64,000 bases of DNA from Dastarcus helophoroides (lineage: Eukaryota > Arthropoda > Insecta > Coleoptera > Bothrideridae), in assembly GCA_028583605.1 (NCBI GenBank), contig CM053326.1:33698931-33762930 (forward strand). The letters run 5' to 3'. The position numbers and the translations under genes are program-made. The notes beneath the pieces are model-generated. The model saw nothing but the letters and a program-made list of their open reading frames with translations. It had not been told where the DNA came from and did no database searches. Shown piece after piece: positions 11,101-22,031 of the stretch (positions within the stretch are counted from its first letter, which is position 1; each line of letters begins with the position of its first letter).

Positions 11101-11210
11101 TCAGTTCATGTAACCAGTATGGCTTTACACTTAACACTCTTAGTCGTGAGCTAAGCAACAGAATCGATGAGCGGAACTCTGGATTGATCCAAATAAACTA
11201 GAAGGGGTAC

Positions 11211-12108
11211 TTTTTTCTTAAGGTTTAATCCACTCGCAAAGGGTAACCCCATTATGCTTTTAAAGCACTGCGAGTCAGGACGCGCAAACAAGGATAGATG
11301 GCGATGAACCGCCTTCTTGAACAAGGATAGGTTGTAATTTTTGGGGAAAATTCCTTTTGGTAACAAGTTCCATAACTTGAAAGTTCTCTAGAAAAAAGAG
11401 TCTCCGTAGATAGAAGTCCTCACTTTGTTAAGCTGGATCGCACAGGAACTTGCTGTCTCCGACTGTCTAGTACGCCTCAAGAATCTTGCCCTTGGGGGGA
11501 TCAATCCTATTAGTTCCTGCGAGCATCTTCCATGATAGTACTTGTAGAAAAGAGACAAGTCACCAATCATACGCCTGTGCTCTAGTGTTTCGAGAAAATC
11601 GGTCAGACTCTTCGTCATCAATTAGGCGAATCGCTCTTCTTTGAATTGAATCCAAGAGAACTAAAGTGTATTTTGGGGCTGAACTCCAAACATAAGAACA
11701 GTATTCTAGTGTTGGCCTAACTTGAGCTTTGTATAGTGTTAATAGCTGATGAGATGTGAAGTAGTTTTTAGCTCTAAAAAAAAGCCTAGCTTCTGAGAGG
11801 CGGATTTGACAGTGGCGCGCACATGATCGTCCCAAGAGAAGTTAGTGCTCGCGTTCACTCCTAGGATAGATAGATTAGATCCCATCGGAAGGATTTTACC
11901 GTCCATTAGTATGTTTGTTGCATTATCCCTTGATGTTTTCTTAGAGGAAACCGCGGCCTGAGTTTTTGAAGCGTTGAAGTCGACCAAATTGTTCTTATCC
12001 CATTCCAGAATAATCTCGAGATCCCGATTAATCGTCTATATCTGCTGTTCCGTTGAAGCAGCGATAGATAATGGTTTGTCGGAGAAAAAAGATGACACAA
12101 GGTTACTA
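11211..12108 (-). pseudogene. LINE J1 copy A, RT/C-terminal part
   Basis: Minus-strand copy of the LINE that is best preserved at 60.4-61.5 kb. It contains LVDFNASKTQAAV, LGVNASTNFSWDDHV, ASQKLGF, YFTSHQLLTLYKAQVRPTLE, EHRRMIGDLSLFYKYYHGRC and IGLIPPRARFLRRTRQSE. It also has the 3' end AGTGGATTAAACC and a run of A on the minus strand. It is frameshifted near 11600 and 11760. The 5' break at 12108 abuts the host LINE C-terminal region. Confidence 0.85.
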
Positions 12109-12705
12109 CAGAAAATAAAGTATTTGGGACAGCATCTGAACGAAAATTGGGACAACAATAGAAGTAAAATCAAGAATTGAGCAAGCTAGAGCTGCCTTTG
12201 TAAGAATGAAAAAAATTCCATGTGGACATGAACTAAATATTGATCTTAGAATGAGAATCGTCAGGTGTTATGTCTGTTCTCTTATATGGAGTGGAATCAT
12301 GGACCCTAATAGAGGATACCTTGAAGCGGCTTGAAGAATTTAAAGTGTGGTCATACAGATGCATGCTGAGAATAAGCTGGATGGATCATGTCACTAACGT
12401 AGAGGTCTTGAACAGGATGAAGAATGATAAAGAAATTGTAAACACAATAAAGATTCGAGAGCTGTCTTATTTTGGCCATGTCATGAGACATCCGGAGGTT
12501 TATGACATGTTGCATTTGATCAGGCAGGGAAAAGTTGATGGATGGCATGGACCTGGCAGAAGAAGAATATCCTGGGCTCAGAAACCTAAGACAATGATTC
12601 GGACAGAGAACAAGTCAGCTTTTCAGAGCAGCTGTAAATAAAATAATAATACTCAACATGACTGCTAACATCCGTTGATGATAGCACATCAAGAAGAAGA
12701 AGTCG
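12109..12705 (+). pseudogene. Host LINE C-terminal domain and 3' tail
   Basis: Reads KIKYLGQHLNENWDNNRSKI, IEQARAAFVRMKK, then a frameshift, SVLLYGVESWTLIEDTLKRL, RISWMDHVTNVEVLNRMK, RELSYFGHVMRHPE and GPGRRRISW. It ends with a GAAGAAGAAG tail. This is the post-RT region typical of this LINE type, whose function is not well defined. The same region occurs inverted at 6.04-6.47 kb. Confidence 0.8.
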
Positions 12706-14268
12706 AAAATTTGAGATTAGAGTTGACACCCAGAAAAAAAATTGAAGGAATATGTTGACCCTTAAAAAATTGCTATAGGTTTAAATTACCTAACAAAATG
12801 TTACCTCTTAAGTTAAAATTTAAAGGTTAAAGTTGAAATGTAAGGATTAGGGTAAAAAATATTTCGGAATTGGTACAGAAATACTTCTCGAAATTCTAAT
12901 TAGAAATTTTAAGAAGAAGCCTCGCATTGTCTAAAAAACAAACTTCATTCAGATTTCGACTTAAACATTGCAATTTGTAATTAAAAAAGTTTAAAATTAC
13001 ATATTTTCTTGGACTGTTTTCTAGTTTTAATTGTCCGTGAAATTCATACTACTTCTCATACATTTATTTACTTATTTCTGGTTAATTATAATGTTTTAAA
13101 GTATAAATCTGCATGCATTCTTTTACATCCCTATCTTTCTGGTACTTACCATTACCACTATTAGCTAAATCAGTTTCGAGAAAGCATAATTAAATAATTA
13201 CAAGTGCAATCAATAAAACAGCAAATTTTTGAATTAAGTACTTTATTATACATCATAGTATTTGTAGTACACATTTATCATAATTACAAACATTGCATTT
13301 ATTGTATATATTTTCTATACATAAGTACGGTATCTACAAGTCACTGGTCTACAATAATGATTTACTATTACTCGCTTCATGAAATCGAAGCAAAATGTGG
13401 TAAATTAAAAAAAAAAAAATGATCACAACGTCAAAATGTAAATATTCATGTTACGAATGTTATTTAAAATAAATCATTTCAGCGATAAAAAGAAATCAAA
13501 AGTTGATCAATCATTTTGATCCTATTGCACAAGCGTTGATCTATTAATAAAAACTGAGGATGATTAGACAGTCTGACATCTTAATTCCACGTCTACCTAT
13601 TTTTATTTATAAAAAATGCACGAATGATTACAAAATATCTACTAATAATTACATTTTTTACAAATACAACTACATGTTTAAAGTTTTGTACAAAAAAATA
13701 ATTTTAAACATTTACAAAATTTTACAGCGAAAATTATTTCCTAACGCCAGTTAAAAAATTCAAAGCGTACTGCCTTGTCAGATTTATGACGTTCTGCTGT
13801 CGAAATACGATTTGATTTTTCTTTATATTGCACCACAAAAATATTTATTTACAAACTATACATCATAGTGAGAGTTGTTTTAAAAAAAAATGTTTAAACT
13901 GTTATCAGGTTAGGTTCAGGTAATTGAAATAGTACTTCCAAGGTAAACTTTTTGGTCAAGACTATAAAAGGATAGAATAAATTCTATAAAACTGAATCAA
14001 AAATTTTCTGCTAAAATATTGCAGATTTTTGTTTCAGGTTTGACCCTTTTTTAGAGTGGCTTTTGTATTTTTTTAAAGTGAGAACTGACCCAAAACTTTT
14101 CTTTTTTTAAATTAGATGGTATGCCTTGGGGACCTCCGCTAAAAGACCTTTCCAATAGGATTACAATGCACTATCTAATTTTGCCATTATCAGAAATAAT
14201 AAAAAAAATGTGAATATGAAATTATTTTATGTAAACGAGATTCAAATGTGCACTGTTGCATGTTGATA
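12706..14268. other. AT-rich DNA without recognisable gene
   Basis: Moderately AT-rich, less repetitive than the T-rich tracts, with no TIR, ORF or RNA structure that can be supported. Open frames at 13204-13754 are AT-biased and have no domain. It lies far downstream of the homeobox gene's terminal exon. Confidence 0.4.
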
Positions 14269-15477
14269 AGCAGAGCTGGCAAATTACTTTCAGAAAGAAA
14301 TCATTACATTGTTCATTACTTTTTCAGAAAAAGGAATGAACTTATTTCGAATTACATTACCGTTGCTTAAAAATAATTCAGTTACCCATTACTTAGAAAA
14401 AGGAATTAATTACAAATCAACTACTTTTTCAATTACTTTTAAATTTTACAAAAAGATACAAAAAATCGATTTTGTTTAATGAAAATTTCGACTTGTTTTT
14501 CAAAATTTATGTCGAAATTTTTAAAAATTTGGACCATTCAAAATCTGGACATTTTTACCTTTTTTACCGTTTCTCTTTTTTGAAAATTTAGATCACTTTT
14601 AAGCATTTTGAATTTTTTTATTGGAAAATATCGACTTCATTTGAATATCTCTAATTTTTTTGGAAATTTATATATTTCTTTAAATACTGACTTCTATTAA
14701 AAATCTCGACTTTTCTTTTAAAACATTGACCTTTTGAAAATCCTAACTGTTTTTGAAGAAGTCGATTTTTATTGAACGATTGCACTTTTTTTTAGTTTTA
14801 ACTTATTTTCAAAATTTCGACTTTTTTGAAAATTTTAATATTTGAAAATATTCACTTTTTTCGGAATTTCGACTTTTCTCGGAATGTCTATTTATGTTTG
14901 AAAATCTCGACTGCCAAAATTTTAATTTTTTCTCCAAATTTTAAGTGAATTTTGAAAATTTGGACCTTTTTTCGCTTTTTTCGAAATTTCAACATTTTTG
15001 AACTCCGACTTCTTTTCAAAATTTAGATTAATTTTTAAATATATTGACTTTATCCCAAAGTTTTGAATTTTTTGAAAAAAATTCCACTTTTTTAAGACGT
15101 TTGACTTACTTTTAAAAATTTAACATTTTTTTTTATCGACAATTTAAAGCTTTTTTCTAAAATTTTCCTAATTTTGCTTTTTAAAAGAATTGTCTTTAAA
15201 AATTTGAATATTTTGAAGGATTTCGAGTTTTTCTCAAGATTTATACTTTCTGAATGACATTTTTAAAAATCTTACTCGATTTTTATTGAACATTTTTAAT
15301 TCATGTTTTATTGGCTCTTTCTTCGCTAGTTACTCCTTCCACAATTCTAGATTTTCTGTAACCTTCTGTTAAGGATTGGCAATCCCTTATATATTGTCCC
15401 AAGCAGTGATTGCGTTGGATCTTTGTCAATCGCTGTTTGTGACTCAATAATAATAAAAGCCAATAAAATATGAATGA
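14269..15477. repeat. ATTACTTTTT repeat and T-rich tract
   Basis: From 14269 (GCAGAGCTGGCAAATTACTT) to about 14450 there are imperfect repeats of ATTACTTTTTCAGAAA and CATTACATT words, a pattern seen in short interspersed arthropod repeats. From 14451 to about 15310 comes a T-rich degenerate tract. 15311-15477 is AT-rich with no feature recognised. Confidence 0.5.
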
Positions 15478-17125
15478 AAATTACGGAAGCGCCAGAAGAA
15501 GGCAACGTCATCCAACCGACTAACGAGGAGGAAATCCAAAGCGTCCTGGCAAGCTAAACGTCAAGAAAGGCTCCAGGTCCAGACGGAATTCCAAACCAAG
15601 CTCTGAAGAATCTTTCGGACCAAGCTGTCAAATACTTTGGAGCAATAGTTAATTCAATGTTTAAGTATCGGTATTTTCCCACAAGACGGAAGACTGCAAA
15701 CGTTATCTGCATTCCTAAGCCAAATAAGGAAGGGAAATTTTCCCAAAATTACAGGCGAATCAGCCTCTTCTCCAACTTGAGTAAGGTGGCGGAAAGGATT
15801 TTGAGGAAGCGTCTGCAGAATATCATCAGCGATCGCGACATCATTCCTAAGGAACAATTTGGGTTCCAACCTTCGCACTCTACCTCAGACCAGCTGCTGA
15901 GAGTGGTTGAAACAATCACTTAAGGCATGAACTGGAACCAGGAAGTTGGAGCTATTTTCTTCGATATCTCCAAAACATTTGACACAGTTTGGCACCAAGG
16001 ACTAGTCCACAAGATCATCAGTTTGAAATACCTCTAACGATGGTTCAAATGGTAAGCTCGTTCCTGGACCAGCGCTCATTCAGAGCAAAGATGGGACAGG
16101 AACTATCAAACCAATTTAGGCTACAGTATGGGGTGCCTCAAGGCTCTGCCTTGTCACCTCTGCTGTATTCTTTGTTCACAGCGGACATCCCGAGAACCAA
16201 TTCAACAATCGACCACACCTTATTGGCAACTTATGCAGACGACACAGCTTTGGTGGCGTGCTCTTTCAGTCTACTAGAGTTGATCACTAGATGACTTCAG
16301 GAGGTAGCAGATAGTCTACTAGATTACTTCGGTCAATGGAGAGTCCAAGTCAATGCAGACAAGACCCAAGCAGTTTGCTTCACCCGAAGAAAGCTCCAAC
16401 CGTATGGACATGTTAATGTTCATGGGCAAATCGTCGACTGGATACTTCAGGCAAAGTATCTAGGTTTAATTCTCGATAAAAGACTTTAGGCACACATCGA
16501 TTATGCAGTATCCAAAGCTAAAATGCTGAAGGGACTGCTGCAAGCGATAATTGGTAGAAATAGTAACCTGTCCATTGGACTCAAAGTGTTACTATACAAA
16601 TCAATCATAAGACCAGCGATGACCTACGCATCTGTAGTTTGGTCACAGGCGACGGATAATCAGATGAAGAAACTCCAGGTGTTCCAGAACGTCTTTCTAG
16701 GACAAACCATGGACGCTCTATGGTTTTTGAGAAACAATCAACGCCACAGGGAAGCTGAACTGCCTCTGGTAAGTGATTTTCTTAGGGAAATTAATTCCAG
16801 GCGATGGTAAGAGCGGAAACGCATCCCAACGAGCTAGTTCGACAGGTAGTGGATTACGATCCAAACATCCCAACCAGGATTAGGAGACCAAGGATGGTCC
16901 TCTAGGCTGCTACTTCCATTTCGGAAATGTTTGTTTAGTTTGTTTCTTGTGTTTCAGTTAAAACAGTTTATTATAGTGCTCCAGCACTTTTGTACTGTTC
17001 CGACGGAGGGATTGGGGGCCAAGGGCCCGGCCCGAATAAGTTGGGGTTTTGAGCGGAAGTCCGAAACTATCTGGGTTATCTTCCCAGTTGTCCTTAACGG
17101 ATTTTCCCTTACGTAAAAAAAAAGA
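15478..17125 (+). mobile_element. Jockey-type LINE, 5' truncated
   Basis: 5'-truncated non-LTR retrotransposon. RT order on the plus strand: KAPGPDGIPNQALKNL (domain 0), PNKEGKFSQNYRRISLFSNL (box 1, preceded by ICIPK), ILRKRL, FGFQPSHSTSDQLLRVVE, AIFFDISKTFDTVWHQGL (box A), GVPQGSALSPLLYSLF (box B), LATYADDTALVA (box C, YADD), NADKTQAVCFTRR, AKYLGLILD, LLYKSIIRPAMTYASVVWSQ and the C-terminal FLREINSRRW. It then has a 300-bp 3' UTR ending in an A run at 17115-17124. This layout fits the Jockey clade. At least five in-frame stops or frameshifts make it dead. Confidence 0.87.
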
Positions 17126-18263
17126 ACCGGAAATGTTTTGCTTTCACTACTAGATCCCCAATATTCTACGGACTGTTAAGTTTAAAATTTTTTTTATGTG
17201 TTATTAATTTAGAAAGTAATTTTTTGTCAAAATCTAAAAATATTTTTACAAAATCTCGACTTTTATCTGAAAATTTTGACAAAACATTTTTTTTTTACTT
17301 CCGTACTTTTTCCGACTCTGATCTTTAATATTACGCTAGCGACTTTAAACTAGAAATTTCAAGAAAAACTTCTTTTTGGAAATTGAGAAATTTTTCACGA
17401 AATTTCTTTTTTAAAGGAGACATTTCGTCTTTGAATCTGCGGAAAAATGTTGTTTTGAAAATGTGATTTCTAATCAGGATGTTGACATTCGACTCTTTCA
17501 GTGGAATCTTGATTTCAAAGTTGAGGAAGCGAAGAAATTAAGAAAATAAATAACAACAATTTTCACGACATAATCTGTTTTATAGATTCTATCGGAGTCA
17601 GAACTTTAAAGGTGATTTTAAAAGATCAGCAAGAAACATTCTAAAAACTTTAGTCTTATAAAAGCTAAAAAAAAATAATAATAATAACACCCCCTACCTA
17701 TAAAGAATATATTTTTCACTGCTTTTTCTGAATGTGATTATAGAACTATTATGGTTCTTTCCTTTTTATATTTTCAGTTTCGAATCTTGAACTCTAATTT
17801 AAGAAACGCAAAAACGTAAATAATATTATCTTTTGGTTCCCCAGGGCTAATATTATTGCAGTTAGAATAAATTAATCATTTCTTCATAATTATTTCTTCA
17901 ATTTTTTAACAAAGTAATATACACTCTAGCCCAATAGTATGAAGAGGTTCTATGTTATCATCATTTAAGAAAAAATAATTCTTCTGATTCCATCTCAATG
18001 TTGTGCCTTAGCTCTAAAATTTGAGAACACTTTTGATTATACATGGAGTTCTGTATTCTCTAGGCAGATGGTAAATTACAACCTGAATGCATATTTTACA
18101 CTTTTTTCGAGTTATATTCATCATTTTAATTGATGAATAAAGAAGGTAGTATATAAATCATGTAAGTTATAAAATTAGACGAAATTAAACTTTACACTCT
18201 TGGAAAGTCTCACTTTTCCACTACAATAGAAATTTTCTCAGTTACCCAAACCTATAATGTATC
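17126..18263. other. AT-rich DNA without recognisable gene
   Basis: AT-rich, non-coding. It contains simple stretches such as ATAATAATAATAACA (about 17673) but no repeat family or frame that can be assigned. Confidence 0.4.
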
Positions 18264-18431
18264 CAGTAGCGTAGCTAGCTAACCAAAGGCCCCGTCTAAA
18301 CTTGTTCGATTTTATCAAATAAAAAATATAAATACAAAGGTGCAAAGCTGCATAAAAATGTCATTTTTTTTCAATTAAAACCCTGAACACTTTGAAACTT
18401 TGAAATTTTTACTGAACCTTTGAAATTTTAT

Positions 18432-18524
18432 TTTTGGTGGAACGAATTTGTCCTTGGTTATCTTCAAAAACTGATATACAAATCTTGTCTCGTGAAACCA
18501 AGAAAGATTAAAAAATACAACAAT
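18432..18524. mobile_element. Foldback element, single 5' arm
   Basis: Only the outer 5' arm is present: TGGTGGAACG..., GTCCTTGGTTATCTTCAAAA, ATACAAATCTTGTCTCGTGA and ACCAAGAAAGATTAAAAAAT. It ends abruptly where a LINE fragment begins. It may be a truncated copy, or one half of a copy separated from 19304-19505 by the LINE. Confidence 0.75.
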
Positions 18525-18535
18525 GTCAAAACACT

Positions 18536-19303
18536 TAACTCTGCTAATATAGAAAGTCACCGCAAATTATTAATGTGTAAACTAACATTAAAAGTGAAGA
18601 AAGTCATCACACACAAAAAGCCAAGATATAAAACAAAACTTAAGATCGAAACATTTGACCACTCAAACGTCAGAGATCAATGCAGAAACCGATTCACAAA
18701 TAAACTAAACAAAAACGAGTGCCTTAACATAAATAACACCATACAAAAACAATGGAGCAATCTAAAAACTGTTATAATTGAAGCCACCAATGAAGCAATA
18801 GGACAGAGGAAAATCGAGTCGAACAAAAATACGAAAACACCTTGGTTCACTTCTGAAATAAAAGAAATATCCCAACAAAAGAAAAAGGCTAATATTCGTT
18901 TTCTGAGAAATAGATCACCCAAAACTTGGCAGCAATATGCAACAGTACGAAATATAGCCAAACCTAGACAAGACGAATAAAAGAAGAATACTGGGAGAAG
19001 TTCTCGAAAGACATGGAACACGTCTTATACGGAGGCCAAAAAAAGAGTATATGGAATGCTGAGAAGAAACAAGATGGAGGTTAAAGATACAGTACAGACT
19101 AATCAAATATCAATAGAAGAATGGGAAGCATATATCATGAGATTATATCAAACGTAAAACATCACAACACACAATTACACAAAGGAAAATGATGATGATG
19201 GAAGTGACACAGAAAGATATATGGTAAGAGAAGACATAGAGCTTATATTAAAACAACCGAAAAACAGAAAATCGGTGGAGCCGGATAAGATAACTAATGT
19301 TGG
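18536..19303 (+). pseudogene. LINE family 3: endonuclease-RT linker fragment
   Basis: A 186-codon open frame (18420-18980) and its frameshifted continuation encode the segment between endonuclease and RT of a non-LTR element: ANIESHRKLLMCKL (a decayed SDH-like motif), KTPWFTSEIKEISQQKKKAN, LRNRSPKTWQQYATVRN, then EWEAYIMRLYQT, MVREDIELILKQ and KNRKSVEPDKIT (decayed domain 0). The frame breaks near 18980 and again near 19160. The C-terminal part of a related element lies at 27.0-27.75 kb. Confidence 0.68.
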
Positions 19304-19505
19304 GGAACGGACTGGTCCTTGGTTATCTTCAAAAATTGAAATACAAATCTTGTCCTGTGAAACCAGGAAAGATTAAAAACACAACAAAGGTTGCTCTAAG
19401 AGAGATACTGAATCAGAGAGATACTGTATCTCTCTGAAGATGATAGCTTGGTTATCGAAACGCGTTAGAGCAACCTTTGTTGTGGTTTTTAATCTTTCTT
19501 GGTTT
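19304..19505. mobile_element. Foldback element copy 3 with intact hammerhead-like core
   Basis: 5' arm from GGGAACGGACTGGTCCTTGG through CAAAGGTTGCTCTAAG, a partly scrambled centre, then the 3' arm with the hammerhead-like segment, GCAACCTTTGTTGTG and TTTTTAATCTTTCTTGG. It ends early at the GGTTT of the arm. It lies next to a LINE fragment. Confidence 0.85.
19428..19470 (+). ncRNA. Type-I hammerhead-like ribozyme motif
   Basis: Fold read from the sequence: stem I 5' side CTCT (19430-19433), core CTGAAGA (19434-19440, matching CUGANGA), one extra T, stem II GATAGC with loop TTG and GTTATC (19442-19456), GAAA (19457-19460), short stem III with A-T and C-G pairs (19460-19465), T at the cleavage position (19466), stem I 3' side AGAG (19467-19470) pairing with CTCT. 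Hammerheads with very short stem III are known from Penelope-like elements. The extra nucleotide next to stem II and the 2-nt stem III loop are not ideal, so activity is uncertain. Confidence 0.6.
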
Positions 19506-20064
19506 TAGCCTAATTTTCGAGTTAAAGGAAAGGAAAATAACCAAAATAATATTTTTTCAATATTTTAACTTAATCAGCAGATTTTGATTATTCTAGAACT
19601 TTTCAATTGTTTAGTATAAAGGTGGATGTTTGAAATTCTTATTAAATTCCATTTCAAAGGTTTAGACAAATTTGAAAATTTTAAAACCGTAAATGCGAGA
19701 ACATTTTTATCAATGTAAAGATCAATATTAAAATTTTGATTGCACTGCATTTGAAAGCAAAAGAGTAATTTTTTATTTCAGGTAGTTTGGCCTGAAAAAA
19801 TCGCCATTAGTTTTTTTTTTCTCGATTAACCTTCCCAAATCAAAAACACTGCACACCACCTGAACAACATCAAAATTGATGGCCTCTAAAATTGCAATTC
19901 GTCAGTGTAACCGTTGTTTTTCTTTCAGGAAGACACAGTCTTAAGGAAGGTGGAAGAAATTTTCGCGAGGTCAATTTGAGATTTGCTGACCAAGAGCCCA
20001 GGGCCGTTTAATCTTGGGGCCCCGGTACATTGCACTGTTTAGCCCCTTGGTAGCTACGCCACTG

Positions 20065-20755
20065 CATCCATTTTAAAGTGTTCTAATTGATCAGGAAAAT
20101 ATAAATTTGGGGAAATTTATGCACTGGTATTGCAATTTTTCGTTTTTCGATGCATAAATATTTGTATTTGTACATTTTAATCGTCAATAATAAAGAGATT
20201 TAGACCACTAGTCGTTGTTGCTATGCGTTATAAATAACAGTATTTCGGTTTCGTTTGTTTTTCAAGGCTGCCTCTTTTAAGCTTAGCAATCGCGTCGAAT
20301 TTTGCATGAATACATCGCACGTTTCAAATTAATATGCGGATGCAGTACCACATGATTTCGAATCTAATGTTAGGGGCTTTTTAGGGTTAGTTGTGTATTA
20401 GTTGATTGGCTCAATCTAAAACTGATCCTATTGAATGAGCTAATATGAGGTTATTTTCAAAAATTACTAGTAATAATTTGAGAAATTTGATATACAATAC
20501 CCTTGAGATTATCAGTTATATTTAGTACAGGTGATATTTAAGCAAAATATTAAGACTACTATAATTATTACAAAGGTTTAATTTACTGGCAATAATAGCG
20601 TATAAATAAAATCATAAAACAGAATCATAAAACAGCGTTTTATAGTAGAATTTTAAATTCGAGCAGGCAAACTAAGTGTGTATAAGTTATCGCACATTAA
20701 TTATACATGTTAACGTCAATTCAGCATGAATAATGTTATAATTCCTTATAATTAT
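20065..20755. other. Non-repetitive AT-rich DNA
   Basis: More complex than the low-complexity tracts (for example around 20210-20380). No frame, TIR or RNA fold could be supported. It could be old transposon DNA or non-coding host sequence downstream of the homeobox gene. Confidence 0.35.
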
Positions 20756-21118
20756 TTAAATTACTTCACAATTGTGTTGAATTTTGATTCGTAAGTGCAA
20801 ATAAATGTGTTTTCGTCTCTTGCGATTTATCCTTATCAGCTTATTTTTGAGTAACTGTGAACGATAAGATAAAGTTGCAGGCAAACTGGCAACATAGCCT
20901 GAGAAGGATTTATGTATATTCGTCTTCATGCACCTGGAAATCGAGTCGGCTTTGAATCGAGCCTTGTTACAAGAACCCCAAGCATTATTTCTTACCTGAG
21001 GGTTGATCCGCACTGAAGTTGAAATATCAAGATACGAAGCATTAATAAGCTTGTTTGGTGCTGTTCCTCTTTGTTGCAGTTTAAAACGAAAACGCAATAC
21101 AGAATTTAGGATGCCCAA
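20756..21118 (-). other. Unassigned 120-codon open frame
   Basis: Minus-strand open frame with balanced composition: it starts MGILNSVLRFRFKLQQRG and continues with INASYLDISTSVRINPQVRN and SRCMKTNIHKSFSGYVASL. The C-terminal part is basic (KNKLIRINRKRRKH). I recognise no family, no signal peptide and no membrane span. The DNA is higher in complexity than its surroundings, so it may be an exon, a transposon relic or chance. Confidence 0.25.
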
Positions 21119-21649
21119 TTTTGGTCCTTCACGGTTGGGATCTCGATAATTTGAACAACTAATATATTGAAAAATTAAGGCAAAGTGGCATTATTTTAGT
21201 AATGAACGACATGAAAAATTGAAATTTGACGTTAATACATTTGGAATTATTTGAGAAATTAAAAAATAATCGAATTTCTACTCCACTTTTTTCGAAAATT
21301 ATTATTGGCAACAGTTTTTAATGAATACGTTAATAGAGCAATTTTTATGGAGAATTTAAAACTGCTATTCAGTTTGATTTAGTTTTTTGATAAATATCCC
21401 CAGCATAACACACTTTATTTTTTATTATGGGTGTCGTATTGGATTTCTGAAAACTTGAAAAAAGATTTTTTCTAATTATATTCATGTGTCACGTAAGGAT
21501 TTATTTTATTAATTTAGCTGTACAATTTAATTTTATTCTGAGCGACCTGTATACAAAAATATTCAGTAATCTGTTGAGGTACTATTATTAATAACTATTT
21601 CGTCTACGCAAAGTTCAATAAGGTTATATTTCAAAATAAAATAATCTCT
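21119..21649. other. AT-rich spacer
   Basis: AT-rich DNA with no supported feature. Confidence 0.4.
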
Positions 21650-21965
21650 CATTTGATTTTAATAGAATAATATATTCAAAGGTTTGCGCTCCTTACTCTA
21701 GTACCCGCTGGAATTGCAGGTGGCGCGCGAATTATTTCAGCCATAAACATCGCGGATTGGTTTCTCTTTTATATGCTCAGCGATATAATTATAACCTTTA
21801 AGGTTTAAAGGTTACATTTAGTGGAATGTAGCCTAATGGTACTCTTAAAAGTACTCTACATTTCGTAAAAGTTTGATTAAAGTCTATTAAGCAGTCTCCA
21901 CGATCATTCCGGACAAAAGATCAGTCGACAGAAGACACTTCAATTTGATTAATCTACATAAAAGC
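21650..21965. repeat. Interspersed repeat R1, copy 1
   Basis: Shares a colinear set of blocks with 58485-59045: AGAATAA...AAAGGTT, GGTGGCGCGCGAATTATTTC / GTGGCGCGAAATATTAATTG, AGCCATAAAC, CGGATT, TTTTATATG, AAAATACTCTACATTT-like, and GATCAGTCGACAGA near the end. It has no coding capacity and the class is unknown. Confidence 0.65.
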
Positions 21966-22031
21966 ATATAGAATGCAGCATATAGAAAGGGATAAATATA
22001 TTAGAGGAAAATTTTACTTTCAGTGCAAACT

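Larger units (their letters stand above)
6535..12705 (+). mobile_element. Nested non-LTR retrotransposon (RTE/CFDP2-type)
   Basis: One decayed LINE copy can be followed across 6.2 kb although four later insertions split it. Order on the plus strand: endonuclease start (6560-6825), foldback element (6837-7020), rest of the endonuclease (7021-7466), Harbinger element (7470-9792), linker and domain-0 region (9796-10520), RT (10620-11100), LINE J1 fragment (11211-12108), C-terminal domain (12109-12640) and a GAAGAAGAAG 3' tail near 12700. Removing the inserts leaves about 2.7 kb. The clade name is inferred from the endonuclease and C-terminal motifs and is tentative. Many stops and frameshifts make it inactive. 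Confidence 0.8.
18264..20064. mobile_element. TIR element (CAGTRGCGTAGCTA ends) with inserts
   Basis: The left end CAGTAGCGTAGCTAGCTAAC (18264) is matched by the complement of the right end, CAGTGGCGTAGCTACCAAGG (ending 20064). Both are followed inside by GGCCCC-rich DNA. A clear target duplication is not seen, so the pairing of the ends is inferred. CAGTGGCGTA ends also occur alone at about 56821. The interior holds two Penelope-derived foldback pieces and a LINE fragment. No transposase is present, so this is nonautonomous or hollowed out; the superfamily is uncertain. Confidence 0.6.

Noticed and set aside
13204..13754. Tyr/Ile-rich open frames in the 13-kb spacer
   Set aside because: Composition matches AT-rich DNA; no domain, splice context or neighbouring exons.
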